NCBI GenBank assembly: GCA_963827585.1
Contig: CAWHCK010000014.1
Location: 62,001 to 126,000 of the forward strand
Reading direction: 5' to 3'
DNA from: VAZQ01 sp963827585
GTDB taxonomy: Bacteria > Pseudomonadota > Alphaproteobacteria > Rhizobiales > Xanthobacteraceae
Length of the DNA: 64,000 nt
The translations under genes and the position numbers were made by a program. Positions 8,042 through 16,508 of the stretch are shown here, piece after piece (positions within the stretch are counted from its first letter, which is position 1; each line of letters opens with the position of its first letter). The notes under the pieces were generated by a model that saw only the letters and a program-made list of their open reading frames with translations, was not told the DNA's origin and did no database searches.

Positions 8042-8076
8042 TACAGATACTGTAGCGCTGTGACGGACCGGCGTCA
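8042..8076. promoter_or_regulatory. Two dyads in the HxlR/acyl-CoA dehydrogenase divergent promoter
   Basis: TACAG-ATA-CTGTA (8042-8054) and TGACG-N6-CGTCA (8061-8076) stand next to each other in the 250-base region between divergent starts at 7979 and 8230. Such paired dyads are plausible operators for the flanking regulator; this is inference from position and symmetry only. Confidence 0.45.
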
Positions 8077-8229
8077 CGGACGAAGTGACCAACACAAGGA
8101 CCGGCAGCGCTGGTTCCCGGGCGGCGATACATTTCCTGGACTGGAAGAGCGCGCCACGCAAGGCAATGATCGCCGCAGGGCAGGATCAATCCGCCTATAC
8201 CTCCGTCTTTGTCGTTATAGGAGATCGCT

Positions 8230-9384
8230 ATGAGCGCCACATCAGCAATGAAGGTCACGACGCCGGCGGCGCGCAGCGCCGCCGCGATCGCGCGCGAGCT
8301 GGGTCCTGAATTGGCCCGCCGCGCCGAAGCGGAGCTCGACGAGGACAAGTACGTGGCCGACAACGTCGCGCTCTTGAAAGCATCGGGTCTGGTCGAGGCC
8401 GGAGTACCGCGCGAGCTCGGCGGCGGCGGGGCCGACCCCGATGAGCTCGCCGCGATGCTGCGAACGCTGGCCTACCATTGCGGCTCGACCGGCCTCGCCT
8501 TCTCGATGCATACTCATCAGGTCGCGATCCCAGCCTGGCGCTGGACGCACCAGAAGGCGGCGGCGGTCGAGCCGCTGCTCAAGCGGATTGCCGGCGAGCG
8601 CATCATGCTGCTCTCGAGCGGCGGGTCGGACTGGATCGCCGGCTCCGGCAAGGCCGAGAAAGTCGAGGGCGGCTACCGCATCAACGCCCGCAAGATCTTC
8701 ACCTCCGGCGCGCCCACCGGCGACATTTTCATGACGGGAGCGATCCTCGAAACCGACGAAGGACCAATGGTGCTGCATTTCGGCATCCCCATGAACTCGC
8801 CGCACGTCAAGGTGCTCGACACCTGGCGCACGCTCGGCATGCGCGGCACCGGCTCGCACGACGTGCTGATCGAGGGCCATGTCGTGCCCGAAGCCGCGGT
8901 CGCCGTGCGGCGCAAGGCCGGCGAATGGCATCCGCTCTTCCAGATCATCGCCACGATCGCCTTCCCGCTGATCTATTCGGTCTATCTCGGCGTGGCGGAG
9001 AGCGCACGCGACACCGCGATCGGTCTTGCCAAGCGGAGAACGCCCAACCGTCACGCCATCGATCTGGCCGGGCGCATGGAGACCGAGCTCACCGCCGCGC
9101 GGCTGGCGCACGAGTCGATGCTGGCGGCTATCCGCCGCAACGCGCCCTCGGCCGATACCATCAACCAGGTGATGATCGGACGGCAGCTCGTCGGGCGGCA
9201 CGCCATCGCGGCCGTCGAATACGCCATGGAACTGGCGGGCGGCGCGGGATTCTACCGATCGGCCGGCCTCGAGCGGCGCTTCCGCGACATTCAGGCCGCG
9301 CGGTATCACCCGCTGCAATCAGGTCCGCAGGCCGAATACGCCGGCGCCATGGCGCTGGGGCTGCCGGTCGAGCGGATCTTCTGA
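8230..9384 (+). CDS. Acyl-CoA dehydrogenase family protein
   Basis: FAD-dependent protein of 384 residues with the three-part acyl-CoA dehydrogenase fold: N-terminal helices (KYVADNVALLKASGLVEAGVPRELGG), a middle beta domain (LLSSGGSDW, INARKIFTSGA, LGMRGTGSHDVLIEG), and a C-terminal helical domain (AVEYAMELAGGAGFYRSAGLERRFRDIQAARYHP). The C-terminal pattern is close to the DszC/SfnB hydroxylase-type branch, so it could be a flavin-dependent monooxygenase rather than a true dehydrogenase. GGAG stands before the ATG. Divergent from the HxlR-SCP2 regulator, which probably controls it. Confidence 0.83.
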   Translation: MSATSAMKVTTPAARSAAAIARELGPELARRAEAELDEDKYVADNVALLKASGLVEAGVPRELGGGGADPDELAAMLRTLAYHCGSTGLAFSMHTHQVAIPAWRWTHQKAAAVEPLLKRIAGERIMLLSSGGSDWIAGSGKAEKVEGGYRINARKIFTSGAPTGDIFMTGAILETDEGPMVLHFGIPMNSPHVKVLDTWRTLGMRGTGSHDVLIEGHVVPEAAVAVRRKAGEWHPLFQIIATIAFPLIYSVYLGVAESARDTAIGLAKRRTPNRHAIDLAGRMETELTAARLAHESMLAAIRRNAPSADTINQVMIGRQLVGRHAIAAVEYAMELAGGAGFYRSAGLERRFRDIQAARYHPLQSGPQAEYAGAMALGLPVERIF

Positions 9385-9608
9385 GAGCAGGGTTGCGGTC
9401 GGCTGCGCGTCAGCGTGGCCGCCCGCACGTGCTCGCCGACGCAAGCACTCACGCTTCGCAACTCTCGTGCTGGGTCCCGGCTGTCCACGCAAGTATTGCG
9501 CAATAGCCAACCAAACAGAGCAAGCAAACGGCGCTCTGCGCGATGGCGCGACCGGCGCCTGCGAGGCTATACCTGCCGCCGGCGCAAGCGGGCAAAACCC
9601 ACGACGGC

Positions 9609-10250
9609 ATGATGACGGCAATCGAGCACGCGTTCGGCAACCTGATGCCGCTCCTTCAGGAGTACGGCGTCGCCGCGGTCGCAATCATCCTGATGTTGGA
9701 GTTGATCGGGCTGCCGCTTCCGGGCGAGTCGTTGCTCATTCTCGCTTCCGTTCTCGCGGCCCGGGGCGACCTGTCATTTCCGTCCCTTCTCGTTTTGGCG
9801 TGGGCCGGCGCCGTCCTCGGCGACAATATCGGCTATGTGATCGGCCGCACGTTCGGCCGCGCCGTGGTGCTGCGCTTCGGTGGAAGGATCGGCATCACGG
9901 CCGATCGCCTGCGCAAGGTCGAAGCCGTGTTCGCGCGCTACGGCCCGGTCACTGTCGGCTTTGCCCGCTTCTTCCCCATCCTGCGCCAGCTCAACGGCGT
10001 CGTGGCGGGCACGCTCGCAATGGAGTGGCGGCGATTTCTGTTGTTCAACGCGCTGGGCGGCGCGCTCTGGGTGCTGGTCTGGTCGCTGCTCGGATTTTAT
10101 CTCGGCGCGCATGTCGGCGACCTTGCGGCGCTGGCGCACGATTTTGGGATGGTGGGAGCCGCCGTGGCCGCGGCTGTGGTCGCCACCGTCGCCTGGCTCA
10201 AATGGCCGCGCCGCGGCCAGCACCGTAGATGGGGTAACGGGCCGGCGTGA
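9609..10250 (+). CDS. DedA family membrane protein
   Basis: SNARE-associated/DedA-family inner-membrane protein of about 213 residues, thought to act in lipid translocation and membrane homeostasis. Recognised by ELIGLPLPGESLLILASVLA, AGAVLGDNIGYVIGR, and the conserved FARFFPILRQLNGVVAGTLAMEW re-entrant motif, with several hydrophobic helices to the end. An open frame extends back to 9543, but the double ATG at 9609 begins the family homology. No strong Shine-Dalgarno is seen. The IS110 element begins about 70 bases after its stop. Confidence 0.85.
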   Translation: MMTAIEHAFGNLMPLLQEYGVAAVAIILMLELIGLPLPGESLLILASVLAARGDLSFPSLLVLAWAGAVLGDNIGYVIGRTFGRAVVLRFGGRIGITADRLRKVEAVFARYGPVTVGFARFFPILRQLNGVVAGTLAMEWRRFLLFNALGGALWVLVWSLLGFYLGAHVGDLAALAHDFGMVGAAVAAAVVATVAWLKWPRRGQHRRWGNGPA

Positions 10251-10318
10251 GGTTCGCAAGCCGCTCGCTCGCTACGGCGCTGTGGTGGCGCGCTCGCTCG
10301 CGGCTTTGGCGGCAAGGC

Positions 10319-10393
10319 GGTCGTCCCTCAAACTGATGGTGTCTAGGAACGGAGTCCGGCTGAGCCGGCTCCAAGCATCATCGAGGGACGACC
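10319..10393 (+). promoter_or_regulatory. Nested hairpin abutting the transposase start codon
   Basis: A perfect 11-bp inverted repeat (GGTCGTCCCTC at 10319-10329, complement at 10383-10393) ends exactly at the transposase ATG and pairs away its GAGGGA Shine-Dalgarno. Inside lies a second hairpin around 10351-10372 (GGAG-CCGGC / GCCGG-CTCC). It could silence translation on read-through transcripts, as in other insertion sequences, or be part of the IS110 guide (bridge) RNA region. Confidence 0.55.
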
Positions 10394-11421
10394 ATGGACC
10401 ATTATGCAGGAATTGACGTGTCATTGGAATGCTCGAGCGTGTGTGTGTTGGACGCGAGCGGGCAGATCGTGCGGGAGGCGAAGGTCGCGAGCGAGCCGGA
10501 GGCGCTGATCGGCTGGTTTGGTTCACTCGGGTCTGAGGCGGCGAGGATCGGGCTCGAGGCGGGCCCCCTGTCGCAATGGCTGTACCGAGGACTGAAGGAA
10601 ACGGGTCTTGCGGTCGAACTGCTGGAGACGCGGCACGTGCGTGACGCCTTCAAAGCGATGACGGTGAAGTCGGATCGCAGCGACGCGCGCGGAATTGCAC
10701 AGCTGATGCGGCTGGGCTGGTTCCGGCCTGTGCATTGCAAGTCGATGGGTGCGCAGGAGACGCGTGCGATGCTGACGGCTCGCAAGCTGGTGCAATCGAA
10801 GCTTCGCGACGTTGAGAATAGCCTGCGTGGGATCCTGCGGGGCTTCGGTCTGAAAGTCGGCAAAACGACGGAGCGGACCTTCGCGCCGCGGATCGGCGAG
10901 CTCGTCGCCGGCCATCCGAACCTGGAGACGATCGCCGAGGCGCTGCTGGCGGTGCATGCGGTACTGCTGCGCGAGTTCAATGGTTTCGAGAAACGGGTGC
11001 GGACGGTGGCGCGCTCGAATGCACAGGCTCGGCTGCTGATGTCGATCCCGGGCGTCGGCGCCATCGTGGCCCTCACCTACGCCTCGGCGATCGACGAGCC
11101 GGCACGGTTCAAATCGTCAAAACGGGTGGGAGCGCATTTCGGGCTCACCCCGAGGAAGTACAATCCGGCGAGACCGATTTCACCGGCAGGATCAGCAAGA
11201 TCGGCGACGCCTCGGTGCGCACGGTGCTCTACGAGGCCGCCCACATCATGCTCACGAAGCCGGTCAAGGGCTGCTCGCAATTGAAGAGTTGGGCGATGAA
11301 GCTGGCCAGACGAGCTGGGATGAAGAAGGCGAAGGTGGCGCTCGCGCGCAAACTCGCCGTGATCATGCATCGCATGCTTGTCGACGCAATGCCATTCAAC
11401 GCAGCCGCTGCAGCGGCCTAA
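10394..11421 (+). pseudogene. IS110-family transposase, frameshifted
   Basis: RuvC-like DEDD recombinase of the IS110 family, about 342 residues if the shift is repaired. The N-terminal domain opens HYAGIDVSLE (first Asp) and contains VKSDRSDARGIAQLMRLGWFR (later Asp residues). The C-terminal Transposase_20 domain begins SIPGVGAIVALTYASAID. The frame changes at about 11161, where one C appears missing: LTPRKY should continue QSGETDFTGRISKIGDASV, then RTVLYEAAHIML in the next frame to 11421. IS110 transposases are single-frame, so this is not programmed frameshifting; it is either a mutation or an assembly indel. Confidence 0.85.
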
Positions 11422-11675
11422 CGGGGGGAGAACTCGACGGTTTTCGGGCGGGCCACGGCACCAGGCCATCCCGAAGCGACGTCCCTTCGCCGGGACGATG
11501 GACAGGTCAGACCGTAACCCATCCAGTGGGCTTTAGGGACCACGCACCCGTAGATTGGTCGGCCTATCCTCTCCGACCCCATCAGGTGGCGGCCTCGCGC
11601 CGACCCCGTACAGAAGCGAGACCCCGGCGAATGGCACGAAGCAAAAGGGATTGACCAATCGAGGCCCGTTACAGA
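11422..11675. other. Non-coding region downstream of the IS110 transposase
   Basis: About 250 bases without a convincing gene. If this element belongs to the IS1111-like subgroup, the guide RNA would be encoded here, and the right end should lie inside this stretch. No clear terminal repeat could be identified by eye. Confidence 0.4.
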
Positions 11676-11822
11676 AGGATGGGTTGAGCCTTTAGGGCGT
11701 TTACGCCCGTCGATAGCCCGCGAAGACGGGCGTCAACGCCCTAAAGGCGGGCTATGGCGAAACCCATCACCTGCCCCCGATCATTGCCGTTTCGATGGGT
11801 TTCGCTGCGCTCAACCCATCCT
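11676..11822. repeat. Composite palindromic element with nested hairpins
   Basis: Outer 14-bp inverted repeat AGGATGGGTTGAGC (11676-11689) and its complement (11809-11822). Inside, TTTAGGGCGTT (11691-11701) pairs with 11735-11745, and ACGCCCGTC (11703-11711) pairs with 11725-11733. The inner TAGCCCGCGAAGACGGGCGT recurs at 61127, so this is a dispersed non-coding repeat, probably MITE-like. Confidence 0.7.
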
Positions 11823-11858
11823 ACAATCTGCAAGTTGGTGCGCTGCCTGAGTTGAGAC

Positions 11859-13094
11859 TCACCCCACCGGGCGCTCGTCGACGATCACCTTGCCGTCGTT
11901 CGGCAGGCTGCCGGCAGCCACGAGCGTGACCTCGCCCCGAAGCTTGGTCACGGACTGCAAGGTGGCGGCGACCGCCTGCTGCAGGCTGTCCGCCGGCGCC
12001 GCGCATTCGGCGAGCAGGGTCATCACGTCCTGCTCGGCGTGACGTGCGACGGAAAGCCGTAAACGCCCGAGCTCGGGGTGACGCCTGCCGACCTCCGCGA
12101 CCTGGCGCGGATGCACGAACATGCCCTTGACCTTGGCGGCCTGGTCGGCGCGGCCCATCCAGCCGGCAATGCGCATGTTGGTGCGCCCGCAGGGCGAGGC
12201 GCCCGGCATTACTGCGGAGAGGTCGCCGGTGGCGAGCCGGATCATGGGATAGTCCGCGTTGAACGCGGTGACCACGACCTCGCCGACCTCGCCGGCGGCG
12301 ACCGGATCGCCGGTGCCGGGACGCACGATCTCGACCAGCACGGTCTCGTTGACGATCATGCCTTCGCGCGCTGCGCTTTCGTAGGCGATGACGCCCACAT
12401 CGGCGATGGCGTAGCACTGCAGCACCGCGACGCCGCGCGCGGTCAGTTCCGTGCGCAGCGAACTGGGCAGTGCCGCGCCCGACACCAGGGCGCGCGCGAG
12501 CGAGGAGACGTCCTTGCCCGCATTGGCTGCCGCGTCGAGCAGAATCTTCAGATAGTCCGGCGTTCCGACATAGCCGCTGGGCTTGAAATGGGCGATCGCC
12601 TCGAGCTGCTGCTCGGTGTTGCCGGTGCCGGCGGGGATGACCGCGCAACCGAGCGCATGGGCGCCCGCCTCCATGATGAAGCCGCCGGGGGTGAGATGAT
12701 AGGAAAAGCAGTTGTGCACGACCTCGCCCGGCCGGAAGCCCGCGGCAAACAGCGCGCGCGCCGCGCCCCAAAAATCCCGGCCGTCGCCTTCGGGCTCGAA
12801 GATCGGCCCGGGCGACATCAACAGCCGCCGCAGGCGCCCCGGCACCGTGACATTGAAGCCGCCGAACGGCGGCTCCTGCTTCTGCCGCGCCGCGAACTCG
12901 GACTTGCGCAGCACCGGCAGCTTCGCAAGCTCCGCCCGCGACGTCACCGCATTGGGATCGATGCCGGCGAGATGTCTTGCCCATCCCGGCGCGCTGAGCG
13001 CAAGCGCGATGAAATCGGGCAGCCGGCCGAAGACGTCGCGCTCGCGATCGTCGGGATCGCGGGTTTCGAGCGAATCGTAATGTCCGAATATCAT
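11859..13094 (-). CDS. Phenylacetate-CoA ligase-like AMP-forming enzyme
   Basis: Adenylate-forming ligase of 411 residues related to PaaK, expected to activate an aryl or related carboxylic acid to its CoA thioester using ATP. Family stretches include NCFSYHLTPGGFIMEAGAHALG, VIPAGTGNTEQQLEAI, the central VSGAALPSSLRTEL, the acyl-binding YAIADVGVIAYES, and the late GRADQAAKVKGMFVHPRQV hinge. It starts 14 bases after the livF stop and is the last gene of the minus-strand liv run, which argues that it processes what the transporter imports. A longer upstream frame overlaps livF and was rejected. Confidence 0.82.
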   Translation of the reverse strand: MIFGHYDSLETRDPDDRERDVFGRLPDFIALALSAPGWARHLAGIDPNAVTSRAELAKLPVLRKSEFAARQKQEPPFGGFNVTVPGRLRRLLMSPGPIFEPEGDGRDFWGAARALFAAGFRPGEVVHNCFSYHLTPGGFIMEAGAHALGCAVIPAGTGNTEQQLEAIAHFKPSGYVGTPDYLKILLDAAANAGKDVSSLARALVSGAALPSSLRTELTARGVAVLQCYAIADVGVIAYESAAREGMIVNETVLVEIVRPGTGDPVAAGEVGEVVVTAFNADYPMIRLATGDLSAVMPGASPCGRTNMRIAGWMGRADQAAKVKGMFVHPRQVAEVGRRHPELGRLRLSVARHAEQDVMTLLAECAAPADSLQQAVAATLQSVTKLRGEVTLVAAGSLPNDGKVIVDERPVG

Positions 13095-13108
13095 GGAATT
13101 CGCCGGGG

Positions 13109-14011
13109 CTATGCCAGCCAGCGCTTGCGCCGCCGGTAGTGCTTGCCCTCGCGAAACGACTTGCGCCGGCCTTCGGCGATGCCGAGATAGAACTCCTTGA
13201 CGTCCTCGTTCTCGCTCAGCGCCTTGGCCTCGCCGTCGAGCACCACGCGGCCGCTTTCGAGCACATAGCCGTAGCGCGCGTATTTCAGCGCCATGCGGGT
13301 GTTCTGCTCGGCGAGCAGGAACGAGACCGCTTCCTTGGCGTTGAGATCGCCGACGATGTCGAAAATCTCCTCGACCAGCTGGGGCGCGAGCCCCATCGAA
13401 GGCTCGTCCAGCAGGATCATCTTCGGCCGCGACATCAGCGCGCGTCCGATCGCGCACATCTGCTGCTCGCCGCCCGAAATGTAGCCGGCGGTGGAGCCGC
13501 GGCGCTCCTTCAGGCGGGGGAAATAGGAATAGACGAGGTCGAGGTCGCGTCGCACGGCGGCACCGCCGTCGGCGCGCGTGAACGCGCCGGTGAGCAGATT
13601 CTCCTCGACCGAGAGGTGGGCGAAGCAATGGCGCCCCTCCATCACCTGGATGCAGCCGCGCCGCACCAGCTCGTTGGGCGAGCGCGCATGCACCTCCTCG
13701 CCGTCGAAGACGATGGAGCCCTTGGTCACTTCGCCGCGCTCGGCCGCGAGAAGGTTGGAGATCGCCTTGAGCGTGGTCGACTTGCCGGCGCCGTTGGCGC
13801 CCAAGAGCGCCACGATCTCGGCCCGGGGTACCGCGAGCGACACGCCCTTGAGCACGAGGATGACGTGATCGTAGACGACCTCGATATTGTTGACGGACAG
13901 AATCGGCTCCGCGGCGGAGACCGCCGCCACGCCATCCGCTTTCGTCATGACGGAGGAAGGCGGCACCGCCGCCTCCTTCGCATTGCGATCGGACTGGGAC
14001 TTTGCCGACAT
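13109..14011 (-). CDS. livF: Branched-chain amino acid-type ABC transporter ATP-binding protein (LivF)
   Basis: ATPase of 300 residues. Walker A is GANGAGKST, the signature ISGGEQQM, and Walker B MILLDEPSMGLAP, followed by the H-loop region AEQNTRMALKYA, all as in LivF. The first 35 residues form an extra Ser/Ala-rich tail. The ATG at 14011 overlaps the repaired livK stop as TGATG, which supports translational coupling and this start. A basic tail (RKSFREGKHYRRRKRW) ends the protein. It energises the liv permease; given the CoA-ligase neighbours, the substrate may be an organic or aromatic acid rather than an amino acid. Confidence 0.88.
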   Translation of the reverse strand: MSAKSQSDRNAKEAAVPPSSVMTKADGVAAVSAAEPILSVNNIEVVYDHVILVLKGVSLAVPRAEIVALLGANGAGKSTTLKAISNLLAAERGEVTKGSIVFDGEEVHARSPNELVRRGCIQVMEGRHCFAHLSVEENLLTGAFTRADGGAAVRRDLDLVYSYFPRLKERRGSTAGYISGGEQQMCAIGRALMSRPKMILLDEPSMGLAPQLVEEIFDIVGDLNAKEAVSFLLAEQNTRMALKYARYGYVLESGRVVLDGEAKALSENEDVKEFYLGIAEGRRKSFREGKHYRRRKRWLA

Positions 14012-15331
14012 CAGTTCGTCATCAGGCAGCCGGTCGTGATCTTCTTCTCGGCGGCATATTTGGCCGCCGCCTCCTTGACCATCGGCGCGATCACGCCGTC
14101 GTCACTGGTGTACCAGTCGGACGTAGATCTTCCAGTTCTTGCCGTCCCAGGTGTGGATGCGGCCGGTGCGCGCGCCTTCGTGGTCGGCGCAGGACACCTT
14201 GATCGGCTGCAGCACGCCCTCGAATCCGAGCTGCTTAAGGCGATCGGCGCTCAGATCGAGGTTTTCCAGGCCCCAGCGCACCTGCTCGCCGGTGAGCGGC
14301 TTCTTGCCGAATCTCTCCTGCGCGGTGCGGATCGCTTCCACGCCGAGCATGGCATCGACCAACCCGCGGACGTAGAGGACCTCGCCGGTCTCGTCCCACT
14401 TGGACGAGCCTTGGCCCTTGTCGTAGACGAACTTCTTGAGATCCTCATGCAGCTTGAACTGGCCGGAGGAGTGCTGCAGCGTGACCGAGTTGTAGCCCTT
14501 GGCGCCGTCGTCGGCGGGGCGCACGTCCTGCTCGGCCCCGGACCACCACACGCCGTACATCTTGTCGCGCGGATAGCCGACGGCAACGGCCTCCTTGATG
14601 GCAGTCGAATTCATCACGCCCCAGCCCCACAGCAGCACATAGTCGGGACGGTTCTGCCGGATCTGCAACCAGGTCGCCTTCTGCTCCACGCCGGGATGGG
14701 TGACCGGCAGCAGCATCACTTCGAATCCGTGCATCTGCGCGCGCTTCTGCAGCAGCGCGATCGGCTCCTTGCCGTAGGGCGAGTCGTGATAGACGAGCGC
14801 GATCTTCTTGCCCTTGAGCTTGTCGAAGCCGCCCTCCTTCTTGGCGATGTGCTGCAGGAGGATGTCGGCCGCCGTCCAGTAGGTGCCCAGTAGCGGGAAG
14901 TTCCACTGGAACACCGAGCCGTCGCGCGATTCCGAGCGGCCGTAGCCCATGGAGATGAGCGGGATCTTGTCGACCGGCGCCTTCTCCGTGAGCGCAAAGG
15001 TTACTCCGGTCGACAGCGGGATGACGTAGGCGGCGCCGGTCGGACCCTTGCCCTTGAGGCGCTCGTAGCACTCGACGCCGCGGTCGGTGGCGTAGCCGAA
15101 TTCGCATTCCTCGAACGCGATCTTGACGCCGTTGATGCCGCCGTCGCGCTCGTTCACCAGCTTGTAGTAGTCGGCGATGCCATTGGCGAACGGAACGCCG
15201 TTGGGGGCGTAGGCGCCGGTGCGGTAGACGAGGTTCGGGATGAACTGCTCGTTCTGCGCCAGCGCCGGTGCAACGAGTGCCGCGGCGCCCAGGAGCGCCG
15301 CCAGCGCAATTCCAACATGCTTTCCATTCAT
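14011..15331 (-). pseudogene. livK: ABC transporter substrate-binding protein (LivK-like), frameshifted near the C-terminus
   Basis: Periplasmic type-1 binding protein (Peripla_BP_6) with signal peptide MNGKHVGIALAALLGAAALVAPALA and mature start QNEQFIPNLVYRTGAYAPNG. The start at 15331 follows GGAGGAAATCCC. As read, the frame ends at 14102 with WKIYVRLVHQ. Dropping one base near 14122 gives WKIY-SDWYTSDDGVIAPMVKEAAAKYAAEKKIT, the family's usual C-terminus, and moves the stop to 14011-14013, where it overlaps the livF ATG. The repaired protein is about 440 residues. Likely an assembly indel. Ligand unknown, probably a carboxylate. Confidence 0.87.
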
Positions 15332-15439
15332 GGGATTTCCTCCATCGGCGCGTCGGACTGGCCCGTGTCGGGCTGACCGGTCATGGCGGGGGTTGTACCC
15401 CGCGTCTGGGCACGAGTGTGCCCGCGAATTGTCGCGGTC

Positions 15440-16504
15440 TCAATACGGGAACGGCCATAGCCTGAGCTTCTCCTTGGCGATCGCCCACAACCGGGCCAGG
15501 CCATGCGGCTCGACGATCAGGAAAAACACGATCATGACGCCGAACAGCATGAACTCGATGTGCGAGATCATGGCGGTCGAGATCGGAATCCCGAGCCAGG
15601 ACGGCAGCTGGTTGAGGAAGATCGGAACGAGCACGATGAAGGCGGCGCCGAGAAACGATCCCAGAATGGTACCGAGCCCGCCGATGATGATCATGAACAG
15701 CACCTGGAAGGAGCGGTTGACGTCGAACGCCAACGGCTCCCAGGAGCCGAGCCGCAGGAACGCCCACAGCGCGCCCGCCACCCCGATATAGAACGAGGAG
15801 ACCGCGAAGGCCGAAAGCTTGGCATGCAGCGGCCGGATGCCGATGATCTCCGCCGCGATGTCCATGTCGCGGATCGCCATCCACATGCGTCCGATCCAGC
15901 TGCGCACCAGGTTCTTGGCAAGCAGCGCGAGCACGACCGTGATCGCCAGCACCAGGATGTAGGTCTTGCCCGGCGTGTCGATCGGGTAGCCGAACAGCTC
16001 GACCCGGCTCACCGCGACCGAGCCCGACGGCGCGTAGTTGGTGAACCATTTGATCCGCGCGAAGGCCCATTCGAGGAAGAACTGGGAGGCGAGCGTCGCG
16101 ATCGCGAGATAGAAGCCCTTGATGCGCAGCGACGGCAGCCCGAACAGGATGCCGACCAGCATCGCCATCACGCCCGCAAACAGGAACACGAGGATGATGT
16201 TGGTCTCCGGCAGGCGCAGCGCGAGATTGTAGGCGGCATAGGCGCCGACCGCCATAAAGCCGCCGGAGCCGAGTGAGACCTGGCCGCAATAGCCCGTGAG
16301 AATATTGAGCCCGATCGCGGCGATCGAGAGGATGAGCACCGGGATCAGCACCTCGGTGTAGAGATACTGGCCGGCGAACAGCGGAACCACGAGAAACGCG
16401 AAGGCGACGAGGCCGATGACGAACCACCGATCTTGCGCAATGGGAAAGATCGCCTGGTCGGCTTGGTAGGAGGGCTTGAATTGGCCGACTTCGCGGTAGA
16501 ACAC
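15440..16504 (-). CDS. livM: Branched-chain amino acid-type ABC transporter permease (LivM)
   Basis: Inner-membrane permease of 354 residues with about nine hydrophobic segments. LivM marks are LNILTGYCGQVSLGSGGFMAVGAYA, LRIKGFYLAIATLASQFFLEW, and the coupling-helix stretch GRMWMAIRDMDIAAEIIGIRPL followed by GGLGTILGSFLGAAFIVLVP. The start is GTG, four bases after the livH stop, so the two permease genes are translationally linked. The substrate-binding protein gene follows after about 110 bases. Confidence 0.9.
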   Translation of the reverse strand: MFYREVGQFKPSYQADQAIFPIAQDRWFVIGLVAFAFLVVPLFAGQYLYTEVLIPVLILSIAAIGLNILTGYCGQVSLGSGGFMAVGAYAAYNLALRLPETNIILVFLFAGVMAMLVGILFGLPSLRIKGFYLAIATLASQFFLEWAFARIKWFTNYAPSGSVAVSRVELFGYPIDTPGKTYILVLAITVVLALLAKNLVRSWIGRMWMAIRDMDIAAEIIGIRPLHAKLSAFAVSSFYIGVAGALWAFLRLGSWEPLAFDVNRSFQVLFMIIIGGLGTILGSFLGAAFIVLVPIFLNQLPSWLGIPISTAMISHIEFMLFGVMIVFFLIVEPHGLARLWAIAKEKLRLWPFPY

Positions 16505-16508
16505 GGCG

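Larger units (their letters stand above)
10319..11421 (+). mobile_element. IS110-family insertion sequence (minimal extent)
   Basis: Contains a DEDD-type transposase gene preceded by a structured leader and followed by a non-coding stretch of about 250 bases. Exact ends are not defined: IS110 elements make no target duplication and often lack terminal repeats. The element lies between dedA and the PaaK-like gene, and no second copy was seen. The real left end could lie anywhere from 10251, and the right end as far as about 11675, where an unrelated palindrome begins. Confidence 0.75.

Noticed and set aside
10394..11421. Programmed frameshift in the transposase
   Set aside because: IS110 transposases are encoded in one frame and no slippery heptamer stands at the break; twelve other genes show the same kind of break.
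13110..13628. Upstream extension of the PaaK-like ligase frame
   Set aside because: It lies wholly inside livF in another frame; similarity starts at the ATG at 13094.
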